Assembly: GCA_041687335.1 (NCBI GenBank)
Contig: JAWLCE010000004.1
Location: 104,607-168,606 of the forward strand
Direction: 5' to 3'
DNA from: JAJFUE01 sp041687335
Lineage (GTDB): Bacteria; Sumerlaeota; Sumerlaeia; MVZB01
DNA: 64,000 nt
The notes under the pieces were generated by a model. The model ran no database searches and was not told where the DNA came from. It saw only the letters and a program-made list of their open reading frames with translations. Each line of letters opens with the position of its first letter. Positions within the stretch are counted from its first letter, which is position 1. Of this stretch, positions 17,034 to 26,900 are shown one piece after another. The translations under genes were made by a program, and so were the position numbers.

Positions 17034-18014
17034 GTGGCTGATCCGATTCACATCGCGTTTGATCCGTCCTCACGGGAGTTCGCCGAGCTGGCGCGAACTC
17101 CATTTGATCAACTCAAGCCCGGCCTGCGCCTGCGGGTCTACGGCGTCCAATACGTCCCATTGGAATGTCCCGGGGCCGGTCGGCTCTACGTCACGCGCCA
17201 TGGCTGGCCGCTGCTGGGCCACCTCCTGCCCTCGCGCTGGCACGAGGGCGGGCGCTATCGGCGCCAGGGGTGGCGGCTGGCCGGCTCCACCGGCACGGTC
17301 TATCGCGTGCCGGTGCATGATGAGCCTGGGCGGCGCCAGGACCTGGTGGTCAAGTTCTCCCGCTTCGCCCAGGATGTCCCGTTCCACGTCAAGTCCACCT
17401 TCCCGGCGTCGGTGCCGCGCCAGACCGTCGAGTCCGCGCGGTTCAACAATCCCTTCGAGGAGTTCGGGCTGGTGACCGACCTGCGTTCGGGCCGGTTCGG
17501 CCCTTCGGGGCTGCGCATCCTGACCAAGCGTCCGCTGGCGATCTACCAGCCCAGGCACACGCTGGAATCCTGGCAACTGGGGCGTAGTCTCGCCCAGTTC
17601 AGCCAGCACCAGAGCGCCCTGCTGCGTGATCAGCTCGGGTCGGGCGGCGCGACGCTGGAGCTTGACTTCCATCGCCAATACATCATGCTGTTCGGCTGGG
17701 TGCGCGGACGCAGCGCAGAGGAATATCATGAAAAAGGCCTGCTCTCCGACACCGAGATGCGCGACCTGACGACGCGCGTGGCCGGCGAGCTGGCTGACAA
17801 GGGATTTCACGTGCTCGACAACAAGCCCAAGCATTTCATCCTGCGCCGCCGCCGCGATGGTTCGCTCTTGCGCCGCCACGGCCGGCTGGCCTACGTGCTG
17901 GTCGATTTCGAGCTGCTCCAAAGAACGCCGGCTCATGAAGCTCACCGGCTCCGCCTGCGCCAGGATCGCGCCGCCCGCGACCGCACCCAAGGGGACCGGT
18001 GGCTGGCACCATGA
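17034..18014 (+). CDS. Protein-kinase-like hypothetical protein
   Basis: A 326-residue protein without signal peptide or TM helix. Near the C-terminus GFHVLDNKPKHFIL (about 257-270) resembles a kinase catalytic loop (D262, K264), and YVLVDFELLQRT (about 287-298) resembles the metal-binding DFG region (D291, F292). An upstream strand with VVKFSRFAQDVP could supply the ATP-binding lysine. I infer a divergent kinase fold; no family was recognised with certainty. The start is GTG at 17034. It follows the PEPCK-like gene and its stop overlaps the next start (ATGA), so the genes are translationally coupled. Confidence 0.55.
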   Translation: MADPIHIAFDPSSREFAELARTPFDQLKPGLRLRVYGVQYVPLECPGAGRLYVTRHGWPLLGHLLPSRWHEGGRYRRQGWRLAGSTGTVYRVPVHDEPGRRQDLVVKFSRFAQDVPFHVKSTFPASVPRQTVESARFNNPFEEFGLVTDLRSGRFGPSGLRILTKRPLAIYQPRHTLESWQLGRSLAQFSQHQSALLRDQLGSGGATLELDFHRQYIMLFGWVRGRSAEEYHEKGLLSDTEMRDLTTRVAGELADKGFHVLDNKPKHFILRRRRDGSLLRRHGRLAYVLVDFELLQRTPAHEAHRLRLRQDRAARDRTQGDRWLAP

Positions 18015-19003
18015 TTGAACGTGTCGCCACCAGAACCATGATTGAGCGGGCTGCGCGGCAAATTTGTCATGGCGGGGTGGTTGCCTTTCCCACCGAGACG
18101 GTCTATGGGCTCGGCGCGGATGCGCTCAACGGCGCGGCCGTGGAGCGCATTTTTGAGATCAAGGGCCGCCCGCGCCACGATCCATTGATCGTGCACGTGG
18201 CCACGATGGGGCAATTGGAAGTGCTGGCATCGCGTGTGCCGCCGGCGGCGCGCGAGCTTGCCGCCCGCTTCTGGCCCGGGCCCCTCACGCTGGTGCTGAC
18301 GCGCGCGCCGATCGTTCCCGATGTCGTCACCGCGGGACTCTCCACGGTCGCGCTGCGCATGCCCGATCATCGGCTGGCGCTGGCGCTGATCCGCGCCGCC
18401 GATCGCCCGATCGCCGCCCCCAGCGCCAATCCCTTCGGCATGGTCAGCCCCGTCACGGCCGATCACGTCCGCCGCCAGTTGGGCGACCGGGTCGACATGA
18501 TCCTGGATGGCGGTCCTTGTCGGGTCGGCATCGAGTCCACCATTATCGCGCTCGATGGCGAGAGCCCGGTCCTGCTGCGCCAGGGCGGCATTTCCATGGA
18601 GCGAATCGAAGCTGTTCTCGGCCCCATCGAGCTGGCAGGTGGCAGCGATGAGCGTCCCCGGGCCCCCGGCCGCCTGCCGCGCCATTATGCGCCCCAGACG
18701 CGGCTGGCCCTGCGCGAGCCTGGCCAGCCGCCCCCGCCGGGGCTGCGTGTCGGCCTGATCGCGCTGCGGCGTCAGCCCGGTCAGGATGATGGCTTTGTCG
18801 AGGTCGAGGAGCTTTCGGCCGCCGGCGACCTTGATCGCGCCGCCGCCAGGCTTTATCATGCCATTCGCCGCCTCGACCAGCTCGGCCTCGATCTCATCAT
18901 GGCCGAACTGGTGCCCGAGACGGGCATCGGCCGCGGCATCAACGACCGACTGCGCCGGGCCGCCGTCCCCGCCCAGAATCCTCCCAGCGGGGCAGACCCA
19001 TGA
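18011..19003 (+). CDS. L-threonylcarbamoyladenylate synthase (Sua5 type)
   Basis: A 330-residue enzyme making threonylcarbamoyl-AMP for the t6A modification of ANN-decoding tRNAs. The N-terminal YrdC domain (about 10-200) has AFPTETVYGLGADAL, KGRPRHDPLIVHV and APSANPFGMVSPV. The C-terminal Sua5 domain (about 215-325, after PGRLPRHYAPQT) marks it as the long Sua5/YwlC form rather than short TsaC. The start at 18011 overlaps the previous stop as ATGA; a GTG at 17999 and an ATG at 18038 are alternatives. The 3' end overlaps the MFS gene by four bases. Confidence 0.95.
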   Translation: MIERVATRTMIERAARQICHGGVVAFPTETVYGLGADALNGAAVERIFEIKGRPRHDPLIVHVATMGQLEVLASRVPPAARELAARFWPGPLTLVLTRAPIVPDVVTAGLSTVALRMPDHRLALALIRAADRPIAAPSANPFGMVSPVTADHVRRQLGDRVDMILDGGPCRVGIESTIIALDGESPVLLRQGGISMERIEAVLGPIELAGGSDERPRAPGRLPRHYAPQTRLALREPGQPPPPGLRVGLIALRRQPGQDDGFVEVEELSAAGDLDRAAARLYHAIRRLDQLGLDLIMAELVPETGIGRGINDRLRRAAVPAQNPPSGADP

Positions 19004-20196
19004 AGCGATACCGCGTGCTGCTGGCCTCGATCCTGATGCAGGGCTGCCTGGGCGGCATTTATGCCTGGACCATGCTCGCGGTGCCGCTGAGCGAAAAATA
19101 TGGACTCGATGCAGCGCGCGCGGCCTTCATCTTTGGCGCCGCGATCGCCACCTTCTCGTTGGCGATGGTCTTTGCCGGCCGCATCCAGGAATCCCGCGGT
19201 CCGCGCCTGACCGCCAGCATTGGAGCCCTGCTCTACGGTCTCGGCCACTTGGTGGCCTCCGCCTCGGGCGGGAATTTCACGCTGCTGCTGACAGGCTACA
19301 GCATCATCGCCGGCACCGGCATCGGCTTCTGTTACGTCTGTCCCTTGGCCACCTGCGTGCGCTGGTTTCCCGAGCGCAAGGGATTGGTGACCGGGCTGGC
19401 GGTGGGCGGCTTCGGCATCGGCGCGCTGGGCCTCACGCGGGGAGTGGTTCACCTGCTGGCGCTCGAGATGGACGTGCTCGAGATCCTGCGCGGGATCGGG
19501 CTTGTCTATGGCGCGGTGCTGCTGGTGTGTGCCGCCCAGCTCGCCTGGCCGCCGCGCGATCCCCGCGCCGAGCGCTGGACGGGGCGCTTCGACTTCGGCC
19601 TGGTCATGCGTCGGCGCGATTTCTGGTCGCTGGTGACCGGGATGTTTACCGGCACCTTTGCCGGGCTGCTGGTGATCGGCAATCTCAAGCCGATGGCGCT
19701 GGGCCAAGGTCTCAATGTCACCGACGCGGCGCTGGCCGTCAGCCTGTTCGCGGTGGGCAACGCCTCGGGGCGTATTATCTGGGGGATGATCCACGACCGA
19801 CTCGGGCGGCTCGCCATCATTCTGTCGTTGATGCTGATGGCCGCCGCCATTGCCCTGCTGGGGCTGAGTGGGGCGGGGGGTGGCTTTACCATCTCCGCCG
19901 GCCTGGTCGGCTTCGCCTTCGGCGGGGCGATGGTCCTTTACGCCGTCGAGTTGGTGGCTGTCCACGGCCAGGAAAGCATGGGCCGCATCTATCCGCTGAT
20001 CTTCCTTTCCTACGGCGCCTCGGGTATTTTGGGGCCGGCGATCGGAGGCTGGCTGAACGACAGGTTTGGCAGCTATTTTCCCGCTCTCTGGTTGGCGGGG
20101 CTGGTGGCTGGCCTGGGCGTCTTCTTCTTCATTCGCCTCAGTGCGCCCACTACCCGCCCGACCCGCAAAACGCCGCTGACACCCAGCCTCCGCTAG
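19000..20196 (+). CDS. MFS transporter, oxalate/formate antiporter (OFA) family
   Basis: A 398-residue membrane protein with about 12 predicted helices. The N-terminus (LLASILMQGCLGGIYAWTML) and the block YSIIAGTGIGFCYVCPLATC followed by RWFPERKGLVTGLAVGGFGIGA are typical of OFA-family MFS carriers for monocarboxylates or oxalate/formate. The substrate cannot be deduced. It overlaps the Sua5-type gene by ATGA, so it is the fourth gene of a coupled operon. It ends eight bases from the convergent membrane glycosyltransferase with no clear terminator. Confidence 0.88.
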   Translation: MKRYRVLLASILMQGCLGGIYAWTMLAVPLSEKYGLDAARAAFIFGAAIATFSLAMVFAGRIQESRGPRLTASIGALLYGLGHLVASASGGNFTLLLTGYSIIAGTGIGFCYVCPLATCVRWFPERKGLVTGLAVGGFGIGALGLTRGVVHLLALEMDVLEILRGIGLVYGAVLLVCAAQLAWPPRDPRAERWTGRFDFGLVMRRRDFWSLVTGMFTGTFAGLLVIGNLKPMALGQGLNVTDAALAVSLFAVGNASGRIIWGMIHDRLGRLAIILSLMLMAAAIALLGLSGAGGGFTISAGLVGFAFGGAMVLYAVELVAVHGQESMGRIYPLIFLSYGASGILGPAIGGWLNDRFGSYFPALWLAGLVAGLGVFFFIRLSAPTTRPTRKTPLTPSLR

Positions 20197-20203
20197 CTAT
20201 CCA

Positions 20204-21745
20204 CTACGGCTCCTTGAATTCAACCGCCACGGCCCAGACCACGCCGGCGGGGGTCTTGAATTCCTCGACCACCGCCGCCTCGCCGACCAGTTCATTGATG
20301 ATGGTGAGCAATTGACGATCGGCCGGCACGATCAGCAGGCGCCGGGCCGGTGGCGGATCGGCGGCGGCGTCAGCCGTGGGCGGCCAGGGCTCCAGCGGCA
20401 GCCGCGCGCCATAGCTGTAGATTCGTTGCGCCCCCAGCGTCATGAACTGAAACGGCCGGCCTTCGTTGAAGGGTTCGGGCACAAAAACCGCCGCATCGGC
20501 TGGCGCGGCGGCGGCGAATCGTCCCACCTGCACCGCCGCCCCATGAAAGCGCGACCAGACATCATCGCGCCGCGGCCAGACCCGATAAATGTCATTGGCC
20601 GAAAGCAGTGCCGACGCCGACAGCGCCAGCGCGATCAGCCCCGCCACCGCTCCGCGCCGCGGCCCCGCCAGTCGTCGTGCCAAATCCACCAGCCCCCACC
20701 CCGTCACCACCGCCACCGCCGGCGTCATCACCAGCGAGCGCAGGAAGTTGGGCGAGTCGGTCAAGGTGAAAACCGACGGCGCCAGCCCACATAAAATCCA
20801 AAGCAGCAGGATCGGCGCCAGCGCTGTCCGCCGCAGCGCGCCCAGGCACAGCACCAGCCCCCAGACGAACACGAGGCCCTGGATCGGGTCCAGCCCCGGC
20901 TTTTCGGGGATGTTCTGCACGGGCACATGGTCCCCGCGCCAGTGCAGCATCAGCATGCCGTCGGCCAGGTTCTCGCCGATCTCGCGCACCCCCGGCCCCA
21001 GCCCCACCGAAAAGGGCGAGACCGCACCCGGCCGCGCCAGCAGGTGCTCGGGGTGGTGCAGGTAATGGATTCCAATAGGCGCAAACACGGCAAGGGCGGC
21101 CAGCCCCGCCAGCGCCAGCCGCCGCCGCCCTCCCGGTTGCGCCCACTCGATTCTTGCGATCCACAATCCCAGCGTCACCGCCAGCGGCAGCATGAAATAC
21201 CACGAGAGGTAGGTGTAGAAACCGCCTCCCAGCATCACCCCGAATGCCAGCGCCCGCCCTGCCGTCGGCTGCCGCCGCCAAGCCAGCGCCGCCCAGACCA
21301 GCCCGATGATCCACACCGGTAGCACCAGCGTCCGGAAGATCAGCCGGCTGAAGATCGCATGCCAGCGCATCGTGGCCAGCACCCCGGCCGCCGCCAGTGC
21401 GATCGCCTCGCCGGTCTCCCGCCGCAGCGCGAGGTAAAGCAGCAGCACCGTCAGCAACCCGATGATCACCGGCACCGCGCGCAGCACCACGACGCTCGGT
21501 CCGCCCACCCGCACCGCCAGCGCCAGCAGTGTCTGAAACATCGGCTCGCGCGGAAAGACGTCGGCATAGACCCACCGTAGCCCTCCGCCCGGCTGCCAGA
21601 CCGCCCAGGCGTCCTGGGCGTTGAGCGCCTCGTCGAACCACAGCCCCGGCGGCACCTCGCCCAGTGCCGGCAGACGCAGCAACGCCGCCGCCACGAGGAT
21701 CGCCCCCAGCACCACCCAGCTTGTCGACCTGCCCCACTCCCTCAT
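20204..21745 (-). CDS. Polytopic membrane glycosyltransferase, GT39/ArnT-like
   Basis: A 513-residue protein with about 10-12 hydrophobic segments. After the first helix the loop reads LGEVPPGLWFDEALNAQDAW; the Asp-Glu pair in a W-F-D-E-A context is the catalytic-loop hallmark of PMT/ArnT-type (GT-C) enzymes that use lipid-linked sugars. The C-terminal 110 residues form a soluble, presumably periplasmic domain. The acceptor is unknown (lipid A, protein or polymer). The start at 21745 follows a G-rich stretch and is not certain. No partner genes are adjacent. Confidence 0.78.
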   Translation of the reverse strand: MREWGRSTSWVVLGAILVAAALLRLPALGEVPPGLWFDEALNAQDAWAVWQPGGGLRWVYADVFPREPMFQTLLALAVRVGGPSVVVLRAVPVIIGLLTVLLLYLALRRETGEAIALAAAGVLATMRWHAIFSRLIFRTLVLPVWIIGLVWAALAWRRQPTAGRALAFGVMLGGGFYTYLSWYFMLPLAVTLGLWIARIEWAQPGGRRRLALAGLAALAVFAPIGIHYLHHPEHLLARPGAVSPFSVGLGPGVREIGENLADGMLMLHWRGDHVPVQNIPEKPGLDPIQGLVFVWGLVLCLGALRRTALAPILLLWILCGLAPSVFTLTDSPNFLRSLVMTPAVAVVTGWGLVDLARRLAGPRRGAVAGLIALALSASALLSANDIYRVWPRRDDVWSRFHGAAVQVGRFAAAAPADAAVFVPEPFNEGRPFQFMTLGAQRIYSYGARLPLEPWPPTADAAADPPPARRLLIVPADRQLLTIINELVGEAAVVEEFKTPAGVVWAVAVEFKEP

Positions 21746-21933
21746 GCGCCCGCACCCCCGCCGAGTTGCTTGCCGGCCCTCATCATAATCAGGAGCCGGC
21801 CTTATGGCATCAATTCAGTTGTGGCGAGAGACCGCGCCGGCTCTCATAAACTTCGGTAAGATTGCCTTTGGCTGCCGATTCGTTTAAACTGGCTGGGTCA
21901 CTTTGGCGATATCATCAAGAGGAGATGCGTTCC

Positions 21934-22947
21934 ATGGGCATGCGTGTGATTATTCCGGTGGCCGGCGAGGGAACTCGGATGCGGCCGCACACCCACACCA
22001 AGCCCAAGGTGCTGCTCCAGGTGGCCGGCAAGCCGATGCTGGGCCACATCCTCGATGAGCTTTCCCAATACGAGGTCGACGAGATCTGCCTGGTGGTCGG
22101 GCACCTGGGCGATGCGATCCGCGACTACGTCACGCGCTCCTACGACTTCAATTTTCGCTTCGTCACCCAGAGCGAGCTCAAGGGCCTGGGCCATGCCATC
22201 TGGATGACGCGCGAGCAGGAGCGCGATGACCAGTCCCCCCTGCTGATCATTTTGGGCGACACGCTCTTCGACGCCGACTTCCGCCGGATCATTGGCTCCG
22301 ACAGCAACTGGATCGGCGTGCGTGAGGTCGAGGACCCGCGCCGCTTCGGTATCATCCGCGTCGGCGACGACGAACGCATCACCGGCATGATCGAGAAGCC
22401 CGAGCGCGAGCATGCCCCATCCAACCTGGCCATCGTCGGCATCTATTACTTCACCGATGGGCGCCTGCTCTTCCAGTCGCTCGACGCGCTGATTCAAAGC
22501 GGGCGCACCACCAAGGGCGAGTTCCAGCTGACCGACGCGCTCCAGATCATGATCGAGCACGGCGCCACGATGAAGCCGTTCAAGATTGATGGCTGGTTCG
22601 ACTGCGGCAAGCCGGAGACGCTGCTGGAGACCAATCGCCTGCTGCTGGAAAAGACGCTCGGCACCGACAGCGTCGTCAATCCTTTCGATGGATCGCTGAT
22701 TCGCAACCCGGTCTCGCTGGGCGAGGGGGTCACGATCGAGAACTCCATCGTCGGCCCACACGTCACCGTGGCGCGCGGGGCCGTCATCCGCAACACGATC
22801 GTCAGCAATTCGATCATTGCCGAGGGCGCAGTGGTGGAGAACCTGCTGCTTGAGGGTTCGATCGTCGCCGACAACGCCCGTGCCGCCGGTCGTTTTGCGC
22901 ACCTCAACATCGGCGACAGCTCGGAGCTGAGCCTGGCGGGCGATTAA
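21934..22947 (+). CDS. Sugar-1-phosphate nucleotidyltransferase with left-handed beta-helix
   Basis: A 337-residue enzyme that would couple a sugar-1-phosphate with an NTP. The N-terminal domain (about 1-240) shows IIPVAGEGTRMRPHTHTKPK, the pyrophosphorylase signature, and LLIILGDTLFDADF with a metal-binding Asp. The C-terminal part (about 255-337) has hexapeptide-like repeats (VSLGEGVTIENSIVGPHVTV), as in long RmlA- or GlmU-like proteins. Sugar and nucleotide specificity are not determinable. AAGAGGAG at 21917-21924 sets the ATG at 21934; the ATG at 21925 abuts that site. Confidence 0.9.
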   Translation: MGMRVIIPVAGEGTRMRPHTHTKPKVLLQVAGKPMLGHILDELSQYEVDEICLVVGHLGDAIRDYVTRSYDFNFRFVTQSELKGLGHAIWMTREQERDDQSPLLIILGDTLFDADFRRIIGSDSNWIGVREVEDPRRFGIIRVGDDERITGMIEKPEREHAPSNLAIVGIYYFTDGRLLFQSLDALIQSGRTTKGEFQLTDALQIMIEHGATMKPFKIDGWFDCGKPETLLETNRLLLEKTLGTDSVVNPFDGSLIRNPVSLGEGVTIENSIVGPHVTVARGAVIRNTIVSNSIIAEGAVVENLLLEGSIVADNARAAGRFAHLNIGDSSELSLAGD

Positions 22948-23401
22948 AACGCAAGGGTAACATAAGTCATACGGCGCGGAGCGCGTGCACCTGCGCCCGG
23001 TTGGGCCATTCTTCCGTCGTTCCAAAATTTGGGTCGGTCACGGGCGCGGCTCCTGACCCACCAGCTCATGCCTCCGCCGCTAAATTTTTTGAAATCCTCC
23101 TTCGCGCCGTTTTCCTCCCGGTGACGGTTGCTTGTGTTATGCATATGCAATAAAATCAGTGATGCGCAGGATCTTTGTGGCGATGCGGGAGGGTGCGTTT
23201 TTTGTTTGACGCGCCGCTAAAGCCGGTCCAAGATGATATTAGGATGCCATGATTCCAAAACCAGCGGATTTCTTTGTGTGGCTTCGGAATCGGGATATGG
23301 TGAAAGATTTCACAAGGTTTGGGCGGCCGCGCGACAGCAGTCTCGCCGCCCGCCGATTCGCTCGATAAGATTTTTGACATCACTTGTTTGGGAGGCACCC
23401 C
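22948..23401. other. Intergenic region upstream of the hydrogenase operon
   Basis: This 454-base gap is clearly AT-richer than the genes beside it. Short open frames on both strands (for example 23156-23398 on minus) show no family resemblance. It holds a candidate promoter (23128-23156) and probably other control sites for hydrogenase expression. A second TTGAC-like box at 23215-23220 has no convincing partner. Confidence 0.5.
23128..23156 (+). promoter_or_regulatory. Candidate promoter of the hydrogenase operon
   Basis: TTGCTT (23128-23133), a 17-base spacer containing ATGCAT, then TAAAAT (23151-23156). The leader to hoxE would be about 240 bases. The boxes are acceptable rather than strong. 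Confidence 0.4.
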
Positions 23402-23932
23402 ATGCCGTCATCCCTCACCCTTTCGCCTGAGCCCGTCGAGCGCTCATGGATCGATCAATTGATCGAGGATCACAAGGGGCGGCCGGGGGGCTTGCTCGGC
23501 GTCCTGGAGCGGCTTCAGGAGCGCAGCGAGCAGCAATACCTGGACCGGGAGACGCTGCTGATGGTGGCGCGCCGGATGCGGGTGCCGTTGTCGCGCCTGC
23601 GAAGTGTCGTCACATTTTACGCCTTCTTCAACCTCGAGCCGCAGGGCCGCCACACCGTCTGCATCTGCCGCGGCACGGCCTGCCACACCCGCGGCTCGCG
23701 CGACCTGCTGCTGACCGCCCAGCACGAGCTGGGGCTGGATGGTCCCGAGCAGGCCGACAAGCTGACGCGCACCACCGCCGACGCCCAGTTTACCCTGCGC
23801 ACCGTCGCCTGCTTCGGCCAGTGCGCGCTGGCGCCGGTGGTCGAGGTCGATCGCCAGATCCATGGCCGCGTCAACGAACACGAAATCTGCAAGCTGATCG
23901 AAAAGGTCCGCCAGGAGGATACGGGGGCATGA
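23402..23932 (+). CDS. hoxE: NAD(P)-linked hydrogenase subunit HoxE (NuoE-like)
   Basis: A 176-residue thioredoxin-fold 2Fe-2S protein. Residues about 50-70 (LLMVARRMRVPLSRLRSVVT) and FYAFFNLEPQGRHTVCICRG match NuoE/HoxE. The four cluster cysteines are in CRGTACHTRG (two) and CFGQC (two). It passes electrons between the diaphorase HoxF and the hydrogenase module. The ATG at 23402 follows GGGAGG. It is the first gene of a six-gene run, and its stop overlaps the next start as ATGA. Confidence 0.92.
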   Translation: MPSSLTLSPEPVERSWIDQLIEDHKGRPGGLLGVLERLQERSEQQYLDRETLLMVARRMRVPLSRLRSVVTFYAFFNLEPQGRHTVCICRGTACHTRGSRDLLLTAQHELGLDGPEQADKLTRTTADAQFTLRTVACFGQCALAPVVEVDRQIHGRVNEHEICKLIEKVRQEDTGA

Positions 23933-26900
23933 GGATCATCGATGCGGACATGCTGGACGAGGCTCGCCGCCGCGGCCTCGACAAGTTCAAGCCCAACCGG
24001 CCGCGCATCGCCGTCGGCATGGGCACCTGCGGCATCGGCAACGGCGCCGAGGATGTCTATAACGAGCTGGCGGCCCAGATCGACGCGCGCGGGCTGGATG
24101 TGGCGCTGGCGCGCACCGGCTGCTTCGGCTTCTGCGCCGAGGAGCCGCTGGTCAACATCATGATCCCCGGCCGGCCGCTGGTCATCCGCCGGCGCGTCAC
24201 CCCGCGCGACGTGACCATGATCCTGGATGACATCCATCAGGATCGCTTCACGCCGGATGGTGTGCTCTGCAAGATCGAGGCCTGGGACCACCTGACGGCC
24301 CACATCACCTACGGCCGCCGTTCCTATGCCGAAGTGCCGCTCTGGAACGAGCTGCCCTTCTACAAGTGGCAGAAAAAAATTGTCCTGCGCAATTGCGGCC
24401 TGATCTGCCCCGACGACATCGATGAATATTTGGCCGTCGGTGGCTATCAGGCGCTCTACCGGGCCCTGCACGAGCTGCGCCCCGAGGATGTGATCGAGGA
24501 GCTGAAGCTGGCCCGGTTGCGCGGCCGCGGCGGGGCGGGCTTCCAGACCGCCACCAAATGGGAGATGATGCGCAAGGCCCCCGCCGACGGCCCCAAGTAT
24601 GTCATCTGCAACGCCGACGAGGGCGACCCCGGCGCCTATATGAACCGTAATGAACTGGAGGGGGATCCGCACAATCTGATCGAGGGGATGATCATCGGTG
24701 CCTATGTGATGGGCGCCGGCGAGGGGATCGTCTACATCCGCGCCGAGTATCCGCTGGCGGTGATGCGCCTGCGCGCGGCCATCGAGCAGGCGCGCGAGCT
24801 GGGCCTGTTGGGCGAGAACATCCTCGGCAGCGGATTCAACTTTGACCTGCGCCTGGTCGAGGGCGCCGGCGCCTTCGTCTGCGGCGAGGAAACCGCCCTG
24901 ATCGCCTCGCTGGAGGGCCTGGCCGGCCGCCCGCGCCCGCGCCCGCCGTTCCCCTCGCAGAAGGGCCTCTGGGGCCGCCCCACCAACATCAACAATGTCG
25001 AGACCTGGTACAACGTGCCGGTCATCGTCCAGCGCGGCGCGCCCTGGTTCCTCGAGACCGGCACGGCCAGCAGCCCCGGCACCAAGGTGTTCTCGCTCGT
25101 CGGCAAGGTCAAGAACACCGGCCTGGTCGAAATCCCGCTGGGAACCTCGCTGCGCAAGTTCGTCTATGACATCGGCGAGGGTTCCAGCAGCGGCCGTGCC
25201 GTGCGCGCGGTCCAGACCGGCGGTCCCTCGGGCGGCTGCATCCCGGCTGAAAAATTCGAGACCGCGGTGGACTTCGAGTCCCTGTCGGCGCTGGGCTCGA
25301 TCATGGGCTCGGGCGGCATGGTCGTCATGGACGAAGACAACTGCATGGTCGATGTCGCCCGCTACTTCCTGGAGTTCACCCACTCCGAGTCATGCGGCAA
25401 GTGCATCCCCTGTCGCGCCGGGCTCGACCAGATGCTGCGCATCCTCAACGACATCACCCAGGGCAAGGCCACGCTGGCCGACCTGGACCGGCTCGAGGAG
25501 CTGGGGCCGATGATCCGCGACACCTCGCTGTGCGGGCTCGGCCAGACCGCCCCCAACCCTGTCCGCACCACCCTGCGCTACTTCCGCGAGGACTACGAGA
25601 ACCACATCGCGGGCCACCGCTGCGAGGCCGGCGTCTGCGAAACGCTCTTCCTGGCCCCATGCGAGAACCGCTGTCCGCTGCACATGAACATTCCGCGCTT
25701 CATCCAGCTCTTCAATGAGGGACGGCTGGAGGAGGCGTTCCTCTCGGTGATCCTGGACAACCCGTTGCCGGCTTCCACCGGGCGCGTATGCCAGCACCCC
25801 TGCGACAACCGCTGCCGGCGCGCGGGGCTCGATGAAGCCGTCAACATGCGCGAGATTCACCGCTTCATCGCCGACAGCGTCTATGGCACCGCCATCGAGG
25901 AGCGCGTCGTGGCGCGGCTGCTGGCGCTCAAGCGCCCTCCCACCGGCAAGCGCGTGGCGGTGGTGGGCGCCGGTCCGACCGGCCTGACCGCCGGCTTCTA
26001 CCTGGCGCTGATGGGCCACGAGGTGACGATCTTTGAAGCCGCGCCCGAACCCGGCGGCATGTTGCGCTATGCCCTGCCCGAGTATCGCCTGCCCCGCCGG
26101 GTGCTCGAGCTGGAGGTCCGGCTCATCCAGCGCATGGGCGTCGCCATCAAGTGCAACACCCCGGTCGGTGAAAGCCCGACGCACTACGAGTTGCGCCAGG
26201 CCCATGATTCCGTCTTCCTCTCGGTCGGCACCTGGCATGCCCTGCCGTTGGACATCCCCGGCAGCCGGTTGGGCGGCGTGATCCATGCGCTCGACTTCCT
26301 CGAACAGGTGGCCCATGGCAAGCCGATCCGGCTTGGACGCAAGGTGCTGGTGGTGGGCGGCGGCAACGCCGCGATCGACTCGGCCCGCACCGCGCTGCGG
26401 ATGGGCGCCGAGGAAGTCCAGATCGTGTATCGTCGCCAGAAGCGTGACATGCCCGCCATTGTCGACGAGATCGAGGAGGCGCTCGAGGAGGGGGCAAAGT
26501 TGATCACGATGGTGGCGCCCCACCGGCTGGTCGGCGACGAGCGCGGCCAGGTCAAGGCGCTGGAGATTCAGAAGACCATCGCCGGCGAATTCGATTCCTC
26601 GGGCCGGCGTCGGCCGATCCCGACCGACGAGATCAACCGTCTCTCCGCCGACACCGTGATCCTCGCCATCGGCGAGCGGGTCGACCCGATCTTCTCCTCG
26701 CGCTCGGGCCTGCGCCTCAACCATGACGGCACCATCGGCATCGACCGTTACTCGATGGAGACCAGCCAGGAGGGCGTCTTCGCCGGCGGCGACCTGGTCA
26801 CCGGCGCCTCCAACGTCTCCAACGCGATGTCGTTCGGCAAGCGCGCCGCCCGCAGCATCGACAAGCGGCTGACGGGGCTGGACCGGTTCGAGGAGCTGTT

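Noticed and set aside
23156..23398. An 80-codon minus-strand open frame upstream of hoxE
   Set aside because: It lies in AT-richer control DNA, has no Shine-Dalgarno and no recognisable family.
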